Shown here: in pieces, positions 44,459-56,745 of the stretch
Position numbering within the stretch: position 1 is the first letter of the stretch
Layout of the letters: every line of letters begins with the position of its first letter
Source of the DNA: Narthecium ossifragum
Lineage: Eukaryota; Streptophyta; Magnoliopsida; Dioscoreales; Nartheciaceae
Assembly: GCA_963920575.1 (NCBI GenBank)
Contig: OY986965.1
Location: 11,298,290-11,362,289 of the forward strand
Reading direction: 5' to 3'
Length of the DNA: 64,000 nucleotides
The notes under the pieces: model-generated
Told to the model about the DNA's origin: nothing
Database searches by the model: none
What the model saw: only the letters and a program-made list of their open reading frames with translations
Position numbers and translations under genes: made by a program

Positions 44459-45478
44459 TAGGGTGTCCAAAAAGCCCAAATGACCCGGTCCGGTACGGGT
44501 TCGGCCCGGGCCCGTCAGAGCTGTAGCCCGGTCCGGGCCGGTTACCTATGAATATTTTTATAAAATTTTTTTTTAATACACTCACCCACTCTCCTCTCCT
44601 CTCCGGCGTCAGTGTGGATCCAGAGTCTCCTCCACCTCCGTTGCCTCCGTCGGAGCCGATCCTGACCGCCGCCGATGTCATCCTCCTCCGGCCACCTCCC
44701 CCGCTGCCATGCCTCGCAGACGCTTTCGCCTCCCCCCTGCCCCCATCTCTCCTTCTACCGCTCCGCAGCCGCTGCCGGGCTCGCCGCACCCCTCCGGTCC
44801 CTCCGTCGATGCCTCCGCCCTCCACCGGCTTCCACACCACCCGATCCCGGTCCCGACGTCTTCGCCGTGACCGTCGCTGATGTCATCCTCCTCCGCCCAC
44901 CTCCCACGATGCCACGCCTGGCGGACGCTTCCGCCTCCCCCTGCCCCCATCTCTCCGTCGGGGACGACGATCGGAGGCCAATCCGAGCCGATGAGGGTCC
45001 TTGAGGCCGTGGTGGAGAGAAGGGATGGAAATGGCGGGGCCGGGGCGGTGGTGTTGGAGGATGAGTCGATACACCGGCTCGGATCGGGGGTGCGAGGGGC
45101 GAGGAGGTCGGCCATGGCGTCGGCGACGGTGGAGGTGGCCGGTGGCGAAACGGTCACCAGAGAGGAGGGCTGGGAGGGGTTGGGCGGTCCGGCGGAGGAG
45201 AGAAGGGGGTGAAGATTGAAGAAGACTGTTGGAGAGAAGGGGGGGAGAACCGGAGAAGGAAGGAGAAGAGACCTCTCCAACTGGGCCGGCCCGGTCCGGC
45301 CCGGTCCAACCCGGTCCTCAAGCCGGGCAGGGCCGAAACTGGGCCGGACCGGGTGGGAGTCCTGTTGGACCCGGTACTGGCCCGGCTCGGTCCGGATGAT
45401 TACCAGGGCCGGACCGGGTTCTGCCTTCAACCCAGCCCGGCCCGGGCCGGACCGGGCCGGCCCATTTGGACACCCCTA
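44459..45478. mobile_element. hAT-like non-autonomous element with 8-bp target duplication
   Basis: Ends TAGGGTGTCCAAA and TTTGGACACCCCTA are inverted copies with one base gained. CTTTTACT flanks both sides (44451-44458 and 45479-45486), the 8-bp duplication typical of hAT elements. The 1020-bp body is very GC-rich. Repeated CCGGCCCGG and CGGGCCGG motifs near both ends fold back on each other, and a segment around 44650-44720 recurs in similar form at 44855-44945. No transposase is encoded; ORFs of up to 250 codons are low-complexity. A relic of the same family is at 20994-21471. Confidence 0.8.
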
Positions 45479-45486
45479 CTTTTACT

Positions 45487-46897
45487 ATTATGACCTGTGT
45501 TTCTTTTTTTTCTCCTTTTTTTTCAGGTTTTTTTTAATCCTCCTCCACCTTTTTTTTATGAGTTTCTTTTGTTTCTTTTTTTTCAGTTATGTTTAATTTT
45601 TTTTATCGGTATTGTTTATTTTTTTAATCCTTTTTATTATTATTTTTTGGGGAAAGAATTCGGGGTCCTTTGTTTGGACTCAATTCGGTAATTAGACCGG
45701 TCATAAGAAGTTTCGGATATTTCATCCATTTTAGAGAAAAAAAGTCCAAAAATATTAGGAGTTGTTTTACTCACTCGTCATTAATGATCCTCATGTTCCA
45801 AAAAAAACGTCGTAAAATAGCTATTGCCCATATTGACAATCACTTCGTGTAAGTTTTCTTACACCCTCATTATCATGTACCACATATTTCAACGTGATGG
45901 TGGCAACATTCATCGTACGAAGCTAAATGATGGGTCACTCGTTATATGACATGTGTTCATTTCTAATGTGAAGTAACATGTACAGCACCAAGCGCGTCGG
46001 GAGCAAAATTTGGAGACAATATTGATTAGAATTTGTATTTTTATATTTTTTTCTGTATTATTATATGTACTCTTCCCTGAACATGGCTAAATCAATATTG
46101 GTTTAGGAGGTTTTTCACAAAACACAATGTATTTTTTAACTGTTAGAATTTTTTATTTTCATATATATATTTTTTATTTTGATCCATATTTTTATACCTT
46201 TTTAAATTTTTACAAATAATCACTCTCAAAAACAACAATTAAAAAATAAACAAAAGATTACAAACATATAATAAAAAACTGTTTATCCAAAAATAAAAAC
46301 AAAACTGATAAAAAAATAACTAAAATTGATTTAAAAACAGAAAACTGATTAAAAAAACAAAACTAATAAAGAAAAAAAGAAACAAAATAAAAAAAAACCA
46401 ACACAAAATTGAGAAAAAAGAAAGAAATTAGGGAGGCAACAAAGATCATTTTAATTGTTGGTTTCTTTCTAGTAATCACCATTTGAACTCCTCGGAGGCA
46501 ACAAAGATCGAAAAGATCCGAGCATTAAGAGTCGATTATTAACTTTGAGAAACATGCAATTAAAAGTAATTAGGGATTAATTAGAGACTGTCAGCAGGTT
46601 TCTCACAGCCCACAGGCTTAAAAAAACAAGCTTATGGTTTTACAAAGACCAATGCCTATATTTGAAACCACAGGCAGCCTCAAGGAAGCCACCAGTAGTA
46701 AGGTAGGCAGTAACAAGACACACATATCCATCCAGATTGATCACCGACCTCTACGAATCAATATTCCCATCACGTTAGCTGCTTGTTGGCTGGAAACAAC
46801 TGCCTCGTTCTTAGTAATTAGGAACTAATTACCTACCTATCCCAAAACCATCAGATTACCACTGCTTTCAACCAGTCTACTTAACTATATATATGAC
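45487..46897. other. AT-rich intergenic stretch
   Basis: T-rich (45487-45660) and A-rich (46200-46430) runs and unique-looking DNA. I see no gene, RNA or transposon end. Confidence 0.45.
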
Positions 46898-46911
46898 AAT
46901 CCTAAGTAGTG

Positions 46912-47143
46912 TAGATCCCTGGTGACTGATATCTGGTGGGAGAGTAGAGTATTTGAACGGTTTGGAGTAGGATTTATTCCTCGAGACTGTAATGAGCGAG
47001 CGGACTGGCTTGCAAACCAGGCCAGAGAGTTGTCGGCAGTTTTTGATGGTGCTGGGGCGCCGGGGGGTCTGTCCCCTGCACCCTAACTTTTCCCCAACGT
47101 AACAGGGGTGTAGCTTTCGGGCTTGACTAATCAAAAAAAAAAA
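46912..47143 (+). mobile_element. 232-bp LINE tail with 14-bp target duplication
   Basis: AATCCTAAGTAGTG occurs at 46898-46911 and again at 47144-47157, on each side of a 232-bp insert that ends in a run of A. The insert encodes the last part of a LINE RNase H (ESRVFERFG, RDCNERADWLANQARE) followed by a stop and a short 3' untranslated region. It is an extreme 5' truncation by target-primed reverse transcription, of a different LINE copy from that at 39226. Confidence 0.88.
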
Positions 47144-47170
47144 AATCCTAAGTAGTGCACTACTTAAGAT

Positions 47171-47679
47171 GAGCTTGAGATATAGGAGCAGGATGCGTAA
47201 ACATTATATCATAGCATACGGATTTTTAAACTTTCATGGTTTCATCCAAAACACGATTAAGCGGAAGCATTAACAATAACTAAAGTATATATCTGGATCC
47301 ATGAGAAATCAACCCTTCTTTCTGCTATCCCTTCTTGCTCATGTCTTCTCTTCTCTCTTGGAAAACCAACTTCTCTCCCTTACCTTAAACCCTTCTTTTC
47401 TCTAATAACACAAATAATGGGATTCTGTATAACTCTTATATATATAGGGTAGAGAAAAGACCGATTTCCCCTATCCTCACGTTACATGCACTTCCCCTCA
47501 AAGTTAGCACGATTAGGAGATAATAATTCTCACTTATCCGTTTAGTTACGAATATGATTCAGTAGGATACATAAGTTAATACAGGGATGAATAGATAAGA
47601 ACCTTATCACTTAAATTTCAAATAGCCATAATATTAATTATCAAGTAAAACATGTGGGTCATTAATAATATTTCTAACA
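47171..47679 (-). repeat. 3' LTR of copia A with adjoining polypurine tract
   Basis: On the minus strand it begins TGTTAGAAATATT directly after the purine-rich AAGTTGGAGAA (47680-47690). It shares blocks such as 'catagcatacgga', 'gattaagcggaagcattaac' and 'cttatatatatagggtagag' with 56266-56745. The outer end is approximate. Confidence 0.75.
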
Positions 47680-48182
47680 TTCTCCAACTTGATCCACATG
47701 ACAATAATACTAACTGAAATTGATGAGACAAACATTAAGTGCTCATTAAGTTAATTACCCCACTATACTTTTAGTATGGTTATCATGATAACATTATTAA
47801 ATAATCTGCTAATACGAGTCATGGCGGTAGATATCATAGATTGAAATTATCCCTTTTATGTACTACAATATTAGGAAACTATTTAACTATGTCACATAAA
47901 GAGGATCATACATAAGGTCCAACATAATGTCTTTGTCAGAGACCATTCGTGTCAACATAATCCCTGTCAACATAATCCATTCTCATAACATGCATGTATA
48001 TAATGGATGATAGGAAAGAACTAATATCATAAACTTATTTTTTTAATGAGATCTCAAAATGTTCTATAAAATAAGTTATAGGTTATAGCCAAGGCCCATC
48101 TTGCTAACATGTTCTATAAAATTCTTTGATGGTAACTCTTTAGTTAGAGGATATGCAATCATGAGCTCAGTATTTATATGCT

Positions 48183-49218
48183 CTATAGACACCTTTTGTT
48201 TCTGAACTTCTTCCTTAACGGTAAAATATTTGAGCTCCATATGCTTAGCGCCATTGGAATATTTGTCATTTTTGGAGAAGAAGTTTGTTCCGGCATTATT
48301 ATAATAAATTCTAAGCCGCTTGGCAATAGTGTCGACAATCTTAATTCATGAGATAAAATTCCGCAACCATAATCCACGAATTGTGGCCTCAAAGCATGCC
48401 ACAAATTCAGCTTTCATAGTGGATGTTGCAACCACGGACTGCTTGGCGCTTTTCCATGATATTGCCCCTTCAGCTAATAGGACAAATATCCAAAAGTCTA
48501 CTTTTGACTATCAACGTAACCATCAAAGTCTGAGTCGGAGTAGCCAATCACCTCCAATTGATCAGTCCTCTTAAATGTGAGCATGTAGTGTTTTGTTCCC
48601 TTCAAGTACCTTAACACCTTCTTTGCAGCTTTCCAATGTTCTATTCCGGGATTACTTTGGTATCTCTCTAACAAGCCAACTGCAAAGCTTATGTCTGGTC
48701 TGATACAAGTCTGTGCATACATTAGGTTTCCAACAACATATGCGTATGGAATTTCATCCATCTGCTTGCGTTAAAATTCATTATGTGGACATTGCATTAA
48801 TTAAACTTAATTTATCCCCTTTCTGGACAGGAGCAATACAAGCTGCGCAATTAACCATATTAAATTTCTCTAAAACTTGTTCAATATATGCTTTCTGAGA
48901 AAATTCTAACATGCCATGTGATCAATCCCGAAATATTTCAATTCCTATCACGTAGATTGCCTCACCTATATCTTTCATTTGAAAATTTTTAGAAAGGAAT
49001 TTCTTAGTTTCATGCAACATGTGAAGATCACTACTTGCAAGTAATATATGAACAACATATAGAATCACAAAAATAAACTTACTCCCACTGACCTTTAAAT
49101 ATATACACCGATCAACGGTGTTTTCCTTAAATCCAAAGTTCGTAATTGGTTTGTTTTCCTTTAATACAATCCACACACATATAAAAATCAGTAAAGTCAA
49201 GATTCGAGAGAATCCCAT
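48183..49218 (-). pseudogene. Copia A RT C-terminus and RNase H remnant
   Basis: On the minus strand 49218-48922 carries the end of the RT domain (GFKENTVDRCIYLKVSGSKF; the position of the catalytic YVDD reads YVVH, so the active site is lost; then FQMKDIGEAIYVIGIEI). 48761-48498 has the RT-RNase H connection (GNLMYAQTCIRPDISFAVGL, LRYLKGT, GYSDSDFDGYVDS). 48404-48183 has the rest of RNase H in another frame. The part at 49218 just next to the inserted element still encodes the end of the pre-integrase domain, so integrase and the front of RT were deleted earlier. Confidence 0.82.
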
Positions 49219-49227
49219 TATTTATTA

Positions 49228-50535
49228 GAGTTTTTTTACATATTTCTCTTTCAAAAGTTTCTAAATATCATAATTACCCTTACATTTTTTCAGCTTACTA
49301 ATGTACCCATGAAAACTTGAGAAAAGAGTTAATATGCCCCTCGGGTTACGTGCCGACGAATCATCATGGAATATTCTTAACGTCGTTAACGACGGCAGCT
49401 AAAACGACGTTACTACCCCTGTTAATATCCCCGTCACAGTCACCCTCTCCGCCATCAACCTCGACCTACGCCCCTCGCAGTCACCCTCTTCGGCGTCGGG
49501 ATCACCGATCAGACCTCGGGGATCGATTCCCTAGGTCCTCACGACCCTATCAGTGTTGGTCTCGACCTCCAGTGACCTTCTTCCACTGTCGATCCATCAT
49601 CAACCTTTCTTACCCACAACCGTTGGACTGCCTCTTCCAGCACCGCCGAGCTTATCCACAACCACGCTACCTACCTCGTTATCATTTGTAGTGTGATGTT
49701 GCTACGCTATCCAGCAAGCACCAACCAACTGACCAACAAGTACCTTTGATGGTGCAGCAATTAACTGCTGGGACGGTGCTATTTTGCATGGCATACGAAT
49801 GAGATGTTGTCGTCGTCGAGCCAATAGCTTCCTGCTAGTTGAAGCCGTCGATTTCCTCTACAGAATCTCTTCATTCTTTGCATCATTAGCAACCATCATA
49901 TTAAGGAATCCATCCTAAAATAAAATGATTTAGTGATCAAATCCTCTGAAGATTTCAATAAAATTGTAGTTCTTCACAAAAACAGAGCATGTGGCTCATA
50001 GATCTATTTCAGCGTGATTTTGATCCAAATCCCTGCCATTAAAACCATATAAATCATGGAAGGTCAGATATTATCAACCCAATGTGGATTAAAATCAGAT
50101 ATCGGCAAGTTTTAAGGATAAAAAATTCAAAATCCATTGGAAACTCATGTTGGTGATCAAAAAGAGGGCAGCAACGCCCAGCTCTTTCATGTTGGTCATC
50201 AAAAACAGGGCAGCAACGCTCAGGTCCGACCACGAGGCATTGGACCGCCACCATGACTCAAGTTGTCGTTGGCGCCACCGGAAAGGGTGGCTGTGACGTG
50301 GACAAGAGGTGCACGACTCACGCATGGGTGTCGGAGGTAGTGGCGTGACACCACAAGCATGAGGCGACGATGGAGGGATCCATGCAGTGCTGCTCGCGGT
50401 GGCGCAGCTCATGGTGACTCCGGTGACGCGCGGTGTGGACGGCAGACCTCCATCACTGCTTCATGCGCACCGTCGAGAGGCTTGGACGCCGGACCTCCCC
50501 CCAACCCCCGGCGGGTTCTCCCTCTCTCCCTCCCG

Positions 50536-50567
<32 letters not shown>

Positions 50568-51978
50568 TACGTCAGCAAACCAAGGAAAACCAGTCAAAAT
50601 TGTTAAAAACACATGTAAGCTTAAGTAAAGACATGGATAATTAAGTAATTTACATACCCTGGTCAGGTTATAACCATGATTAAACCATGGTTAAGTTAAA
50701 TGGATAGACGAAGGTAGACGGAGGGGTAGTGATAAGTCATTAATTATTCCTAATTAAACCCCTTAAATTACCTTTCTTAGGCCTAGAGTAGGTGTATTTG
50801 ATATCTTATTGTTTGATTTCAGGTTTAAGTAGAATTTGAGAAGAAATACAAGAAATTCGGCCAAAAATCATTAAATTCTGCAAAAAGACTGCTTCATCGA
50901 CTGTTTGGAAATAAACCAGCAGATATTCTACAAACCTCCAAATATTCTAAAATTCTGGGATATGAAAGAAGACTTCTAGAGATACAACTTTCATGTTGAA
51001 GACTTTGTGAGATTCTGTACACATTGGCACCAGTTTTGAAGAAAAGTTGGATCTATGAAAGCTGAAATTTGATAAAGGCTGAAATTAATTAATGACATGG
51101 CAGTGAAGACGCAGTCAAACCGACTGAAGCGATGGATCGGGTTTGAGTCCGATCGGTCACTAGGATGATTTCATCAACCCGGAATTTAGGGAAATTAGAG
51201 TTTAAGTTCAATTATAACTCCTAATTCCGGGATTTATGGTTTCTAATACATAGAGGGGTGATTCCATCCGAAAATAATCATCTTTTGGACCACATTTGGA
51301 GGAGAAGGGTAGGGTTTTGAAGATAGAGATCTTTCTGTGAAGGTCGACGGCTTCCTTCCCAACTCCTATGGATCTTTCCCAGAAGATAAGTAACTAATTC
51401 TTAAACCTAAGTATATCATGAAACCCTAGTGTAGTTTTTGATTTTCTTTGATTTGATTCTTGTAAACTTCTTCTCAACATGACCTCATAAATATGATTTT
51501 AATGATTTAGAGATTTGAGAGATTCCTTTGAAGTATTTTTAGTCGTATAAGCTTTATGTTATTGTTTATATAGATTTATGATATGATTTTTATGTGATTT
51601 ATGGTTTGCTTTTGAGATAGGCTATGCTATGCTAGGATAGGTTGTGCCAAGGTCATTAGGAGTAGTTAGATAATTTTTAGACAATTCAACCCACCTTTTG
51701 ATTCCTCCGCTTAGGAATCAGTTTTGAGAACTGATTTTACTTTCCAACGTTTTCCCTGTGGATCGATTCTGGATTTCACCACTAATCTACCCTGTATGAT
51801 AGTGAGAGAATAAGGATTATATTTTGATTGAGGTTAGCAACGTTTAACGACGACGTTTGCGAGCGATGGGGTAGGTTTACGCATTTTTCAAGTTTACAAG
51901 GGTACATTAGTAAGCTGAAAAAATATAGGGGTAATATTATATTTAGAAACTTTTGAAGGAGAAATATGTAAAAATCCC
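49228..51978. mobile_element. Mutator-like non-autonomous element in copia A
   Basis: TATTTATTA (9 bp) flanks it at 49219-49227 and 51979-51987. Ends of about 100 bp are inverted copies (inward: TTTTTACATATTTCTC, CAAAAGTTTCTAAATAT, CAGCTTACTAATGTACCC). Inside is GC-rich DNA (49400-49680 and 50250-50570, the latter with a CT microsatellite at 50535-50562) without a recognisable gene; this could be captured host sequence. An Athila-family solo LTR (50730-51869) inserted near the right end. Confidence 0.82.
50730..51869 (+). mobile_element. Solo LTR of the Athila-like family
   Basis: It starts TGATAAGTCATTAATTATTCC and ends near GAGCGATGG, matching 8269-9720 but lacking about 260 bp equivalent to 9262-9510. 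GGGGTAG precedes and follows it (50723-50729 and 51868-51874), so a 5-bp target duplication GGTAG is supported. It inserted into the Mutator-like element, which in turn sits in copia A. Confidence 0.85.
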
Positions 51979-52115
51979 TATTTATTAGTCTCTCCATTTT
52001 ATCTCTAGATATATGACCCATACGTTTGTTCCACAAGATAGAAGAACATTTATTCAATCGGCTACGTTTAGTTCCAACATTAGAATGTAGGGTGGTCAAA
52101 AGAAATTCAGCAAAT
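51979..52115 (-). pseudogene. Copia A pre-integrase fragment
   Basis: Minus-strand reading gives ILWNKRMGHISRDKMERLIN, the GAG-pre-integrase motif of copia polyproteins, cut by the target site of the inserted Mutator-like element. Its natural continuation is found on the other side of that insertion. Confidence 0.75.
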
Positions 52116-52124
52116 TTTTTATTA

Positions 52125-52703
52125 GGCCAAAACGCAGTTCAGTACCATGTAGTTTTCCAATTTTGCAGTTTAGTACCACGTACTTTCAAAATTATAAAAA
52201 AATGCTCCAAATTACATAATAGTTGCAGTTTAGTACCCATCATCCGACGTCGTTACATATTTTAAGGCCAAAAGGTACTTTGGCACCTTGTAGTTTAAAA
52301 ATATTACAGTTTTGTACCACGTTGTTTAAAAATTACAAAAAAATGCCTGAAGTTACAAAACTGGACATTTTGGATCCAACGTACTTTAAACAACGTGGTA
52401 CTAAACTACAAATGCTCCAAGTTAAAAATGCTCCAGGTATAAACCCAGGTTAAAAATGCTCCAAGTTTTGTAACTTTAGGCATTTTTTTGTAATTTTTAA
52501 ACAACGTGGTACTAAAATGCAAAAAAATTAAACTACAATGTGCCAAAGTGCTTTTTGGCCTTAAAATATGTAACGGCGTCGGATGATGGGTACTAAACTG
52601 CAACTATTATGTAACTTGGAGCATTTTTTTATAATTTTTAAAATATGTGGTACTAAGCTACAAAACTGGGAAACTACAGTGTACTAAACTGCTTTTTGGC
52701 GCC
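52125..52703. mobile_element. Foldback (Mutator-type) element
   Basis: Two arms of about 250 bp are reverse complements (outer ends GGCCAAAACGCAGTTCAGTACC and GGCGCCAAAAAGCAGTTTAGTAC). They are joined by a short centre with TGCTCCAAGTTAAAAATGCTCC repeats. TTTTTATTA on the left and TTTTGATTA on the right look like a 9-bp target duplication with one change. No coding capacity. Confidence 0.75.
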
Positions 52704-52712
52704 TTTTGATTA

Positions 52713-53846
52713 AGACTAAGACAATACAACCCATCAGATAAAATACCAGAGCCAATAAAAGACACACCTTTAAAGAAACGGAAACTTTTATTTTCGAAAC
52801 TCAAAGAATATCCTTCAACATCAAGTCTAGACATGAAAATTAAATTCCTAATTAAAAAGAAAAGGAACATAAAAAGTCTCAAATAGGTCTAAATAACGAC
52901 CAAAATCTAGAAATAAACGAAAAGTACCATCAACAACTACAGGAACTTTGACTCCATTTTCCATGACTATGAAATGCTCGTTTGGTTTTGTGTTCTGGAT
53001 TGTAAGATATCCATGCATTCAATTAGAAACATGGACAGTAGAACCCGAGTCAATCCACCAAGTATTAAAAGGAACAACAGTAAGATATGATTCAAAACTT
53101 ACCCTTCTTTCCGAACCATGCCTTGCATTTCAGACAATCATTCTTGAAGTGACCATACTTTCTGCAAAAATGGCTTTGCAGTCCTTTAAGTTCTTTGTTG
53201 CGAGCGTTAATGACATGAGAAGTCCCAGCAACATTTAGTGGATTAATCTTTATGCCCTTGTTAGGTTTCTTTCCTTTGTTTCTAGCTCCATGACTAACAA
53301 AGTTAACTGGATGATGTCCTTATTGCTTAGGCCTAGCCTATTCCCGAACAAGCATGCTAGCCAATTCATTCACATTCCACTTTTCCTTAATAGTGTTATA
53401 ATTGATCTGAAAAGGCCCATACCGAGGCAATGAGTTCAAAACAAATTGAACAAGGAATGTATCCTCTACGCTCATCCCAAACATTTTCAGCTTGGCAGCC
53501 ACATTGGTCATTTAAAGGACATACTCATGCATTCCACGAGTACCATCAAATTTCATGGTGGTAAGTTCAGCCATTAGCCTCTCTGCCAGAGATTTATTTG
53601 CTGAACGGAAACACTCTTCCACTACTTTAAAATATTCCTTAGCGTTCTCTTTTTGAGGAAGTGTTGACTTAATGTTTTTTGCTATGCTCATTCACCTGAA
53701 CATAATGCTCAGTCTGTTCGATCTTTCCAATGCATAAAATAATGCCTCATCATCCAAACTGCTTGAGTCTGTAAGAGCTGGTGGCTTCTCAGATCGGAGA
53801 ACTAAATCAAGATTCAGAACACCAAGGTGAAACTGGACATGCCCAC
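52713..53846 (-). pseudogene. Copia A gag remnant
   Basis: Minus-strand frames show a copia-type Gag in pieces: the region before the knuckle (about 53800-53240) and a zinc knuckle with HFCRKYGHFKNDC at about 53120-53160, whose first cysteine is replaced by serine. Stops and shifts interrupt every frame. The 5' leader is separated from its LTR by the solo LTR at 53847. Confidence 0.65.
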
Positions 53847-56250
53847 TGTCACACCCCGACCCAGAAAACCCATCCAGGACGGGGCGTGAGGGTTCCTATC
53901 TCTATTCATCTTCAATTGACGCGATACAAATGCGGAAAGATGAATAAATTTAAACAAATTATAATCCATAGGTAAACAGATATTCAATTTATATAACATC
54001 AGTTGTACTATTCAATATTTGATACAAGAAGTCTTCCAAGGATAGATATAATACATAATCCCAAAAGTCCTCGAAATGTTTACAACATATATATTATCAA
54101 AAAGGTACAACAGTTTTATCCTCCAGCAAAACCTCAAGCGCCTCTGGATGTACTCGCGCCGCCAAAGGCCGATCCCGCCGGCTCCACAGAAGAAGAACTG
54201 CCGCCTGCACCTGCAAACACAGCCCGGGTAGGAATGAGCGATAAGCTCAGTAGGGTTCTACTCTACGACACACTAAAGGGAGGAAAACAACAATAGTGTT
54301 GTCTTCCCGCTCAAGTCTAACGGATGTCACGGGTTCCACAACCCTATCGATGTCCCAAGGGCTCCTGTCATGAAACCTTTCTCCTGAACATGTTACCAGG
54401 AGGCCAAGGAACAGTAACATGCAGGATCACCCTTACCCAAGCTGGAATACCAAGCCTTGGGGAACCATGTCGGGAACGCGCCGACATCCATCCTTAGCTC
54501 TTGGCTTTGGAAGACAACACGACCTCTAAACCTCAAACACTGATCAGAGTCAACTATCGCAAATCCTCAATAACATAAGATTCCACTGTACAATCACACC
54601 CTAATCCTGACTACCCAGCCACGGTCCTAAGGCTAGATCCGAGCTACCCGAGAGCCTCGGATCGGCGACCAAACCATCGCCCGCCTAACCTTATATGCCT
54701 CTAATGCACACAATGCATGAGCCTAGGCAAACATCTATCCTAGATGTCTCTACATGCCACAGCATCAGTTATAGGTTCAACAGATATACAATAGCCCTCG
54801 GCACTCGCCGGCAAGAGGCTAAGGTTCCACATTTCCACATTAGCTAGTACTCATAGCTAGCTAATGGTTAGGCAATCAAGTAAGCATTTAACTACAATCC
54901 AACACGTATTAAATGCAATCAATACCATAAATTAGCCCAAAAGGAGAATACTTGAATCGATCCTCCAACTCGATAGAAATCCTTTGGAAACTCTCCAAAA
55001 TCCACTTGTAAACTTCCCAACATGTTTAAAGATCAATCACAATTGAAAGTCATTTGAGAAAAATCAGAAAACAATGTTCAAGGGCCCACGATCGATGCTA
55101 CGGTTGATCCGACGGTCGACCATGAGGCCACGGTCGATGTCACGGTCGATCCGGCGGTCGACTGTGAGGCCAAAACAAGGAAAACCCTAAGGGCGACGGT
55201 CGATCCACCCATCGACCCTGGGAAGCCCGAAACCAAACAGAGTCTGAGGGTTGATCCGACAGTCGACCGTGAGGCCAAATCGGAAAAAGGGAGGATCCCG
55301 CGGTCGATCCATGCATCGACCGTGGGAGGTCAAAAACCTGACAGAGCCTGACGGACGATGCGACGGTCGACCGTCAGGCCCAGAAAGAGCGTATCAACGT
55401 TTGACGGTCGATGCACCGATCGACCGTCGAGCCTCTGGCACAATTTCTCAGAACAGTGCCAGAAATCCAATTTCTTGGATTTCAAGGATCAAATCAAGTT
55501 GGAAATTGATGAAACTTTGCAAGCAAGTGTAATTAATGATGGGAAAACCAATGGTATGAAGAAATAACGTTTTTGATGGTTAAATCTCCTATCTAGGTTA
55601 AAACGGGTGAAAACCGGTAAAACGACGATAATACGAAAAACCAGCCGTTAGAATACGAAAATCGCGAGGTTGGAATACTTCAAAGAATCTATAACACATG
55701 CACAATGAACTGCACAACGTTCTAACAAGTATCCCTACAGCGAAAAGGCAATAAACCTATCCTAGGAGAACCCGATCCTAAGATCGAGGTAGAAACACCT
55801 ACTTGAGCAAGTAGGGCAGCTCCCCCACGCGTCCAACTAGTCAAGCCGTCAAGATCCATGCTTCGAAGCCCGCGTCTCCGAGCCCTAGCTTAGCCGAAGG
55901 AGAGAGAAGGAGAAAAAACGATAGGAGAAGAGAAGGAAAGGGAGAGAAAGGGACAGGGCTTAGATAGAAATCCGGACCGATCTCAGCCGTCCGATTCGAT
56001 CTTTCTCGATCGAGCTCCGATCTTCCGATCGGATGTACCCTAGAGATTCTAATCAAACACATACATCAATCCAAGGCCGTGGGTGCAACGCGGGTGTGAA
56101 ACCGACCATCAGAGGGCATATTTTCCAAAATGCCCCCGGGGTCCAAACCGCCATACGATCGCCCGATCGTACCCGACGCGGAACCAAACCAACAGGAAAC
56201 CGGCTCTCGACCCACGCGGTCGAGTCAGGTCGGAGGGACGGGCCCTCACA
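53847..56250 (-). mobile_element. Solo LTR, family B (reversed) in copia A
   Basis: Ends TGTCACACCCCGACCC and GGGACGGGCCCTCACA, the mirror of 22459-24918, with extended similarity (including the CCTCTGGATGTACTCGCGCC block at about 54139 and the palindrome cluster at 55090-55440). CCCAC and CTCAC flank it, a target duplication with one change. It sits in the leader of copia A. Confidence 0.85.
55090..55440. repeat. CGACGGTCGAT palindrome cluster in reversed LTR B
   Basis: Same facing CGGTCGAT / ATCGACCG pairs as at 23275-23690. The octamers are kept better than the bases between them. Confidence 0.8.
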
Positions 56251-56265
56251 CTCACTCCAATATGA

Positions 56266-56745
56266 GAAGCTAATATTATATCATAGCATACGGATCTTTA
56301 AACTTTCATGGTTTCATCCAAAACATGATTAAGCGGAAGCATTAACAATAACTAAAGTACATACCTGAATCCATGAGAGATCAACCCTTCTTATGTTATC
56401 CCTTCTAGCTGGTATCTTCTCTTTTCTCTTGGAAAACCAATTTCTCTCTTCAACCCTTCTTTTCTCTAACAACACAGATAATGGAATTCTGTATAACTCT
56501 TATATATATATAGGGTAGAGGAAGGACCGATTTCCCCTATCTTCACGTTACATGCACTTTCTATCAAAGTCATCACGGTTACGAGATACTGATTCTCATT
56601 TATCCGTTTAGTTACGTATACGATTCGATAAGATACATAAGTTAATAGAGGGATGAGTAGATAAGAACCTTATCACTTAAATTTCAAATAGCCATAATAT
56701 TAATTATCAAGTAAATCATGTGGGTCATTAATAATATTTCCAACA
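56266..56745 (-). repeat. 5' LTR of copia A (inner end lost)
   Basis: Matches 47190-47679; the minus-strand start TGTTGGAAATATT is at 56745. No recognisable tRNA primer site follows, so the inner LTR end and primer site were deleted. Confidence 0.72.

Larger units (their letters stand above)
47171..56745 (-). mobile_element. Ty1/copia element A (reverse strand), multiply interrupted
   Basis: Two matching LTRs stand at 47171-47679 and 56266-56745, with the minus-strand start TGTT(A/G)GAAATATTATTAATG. Between them gag, a pre-integrase fragment and RT/RNase H occur in reverse order. Most of protease, integrase and the RT start is deleted. Later insertions are a Mutator-like element (49228-51978, itself holding a solo LTR), a foldback element (52125-52703) and a solo LTR (53847-56250). 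LTR differences and the many breaks show an old copy. Confidence 0.82.

Noticed and set aside
44678..45430. 250-codon minus-strand ORF
   Set aside because: Low-complexity Pro/Gly/Arg peptide in a GC-rich hAT-like element; open frames occur in several directions at once.
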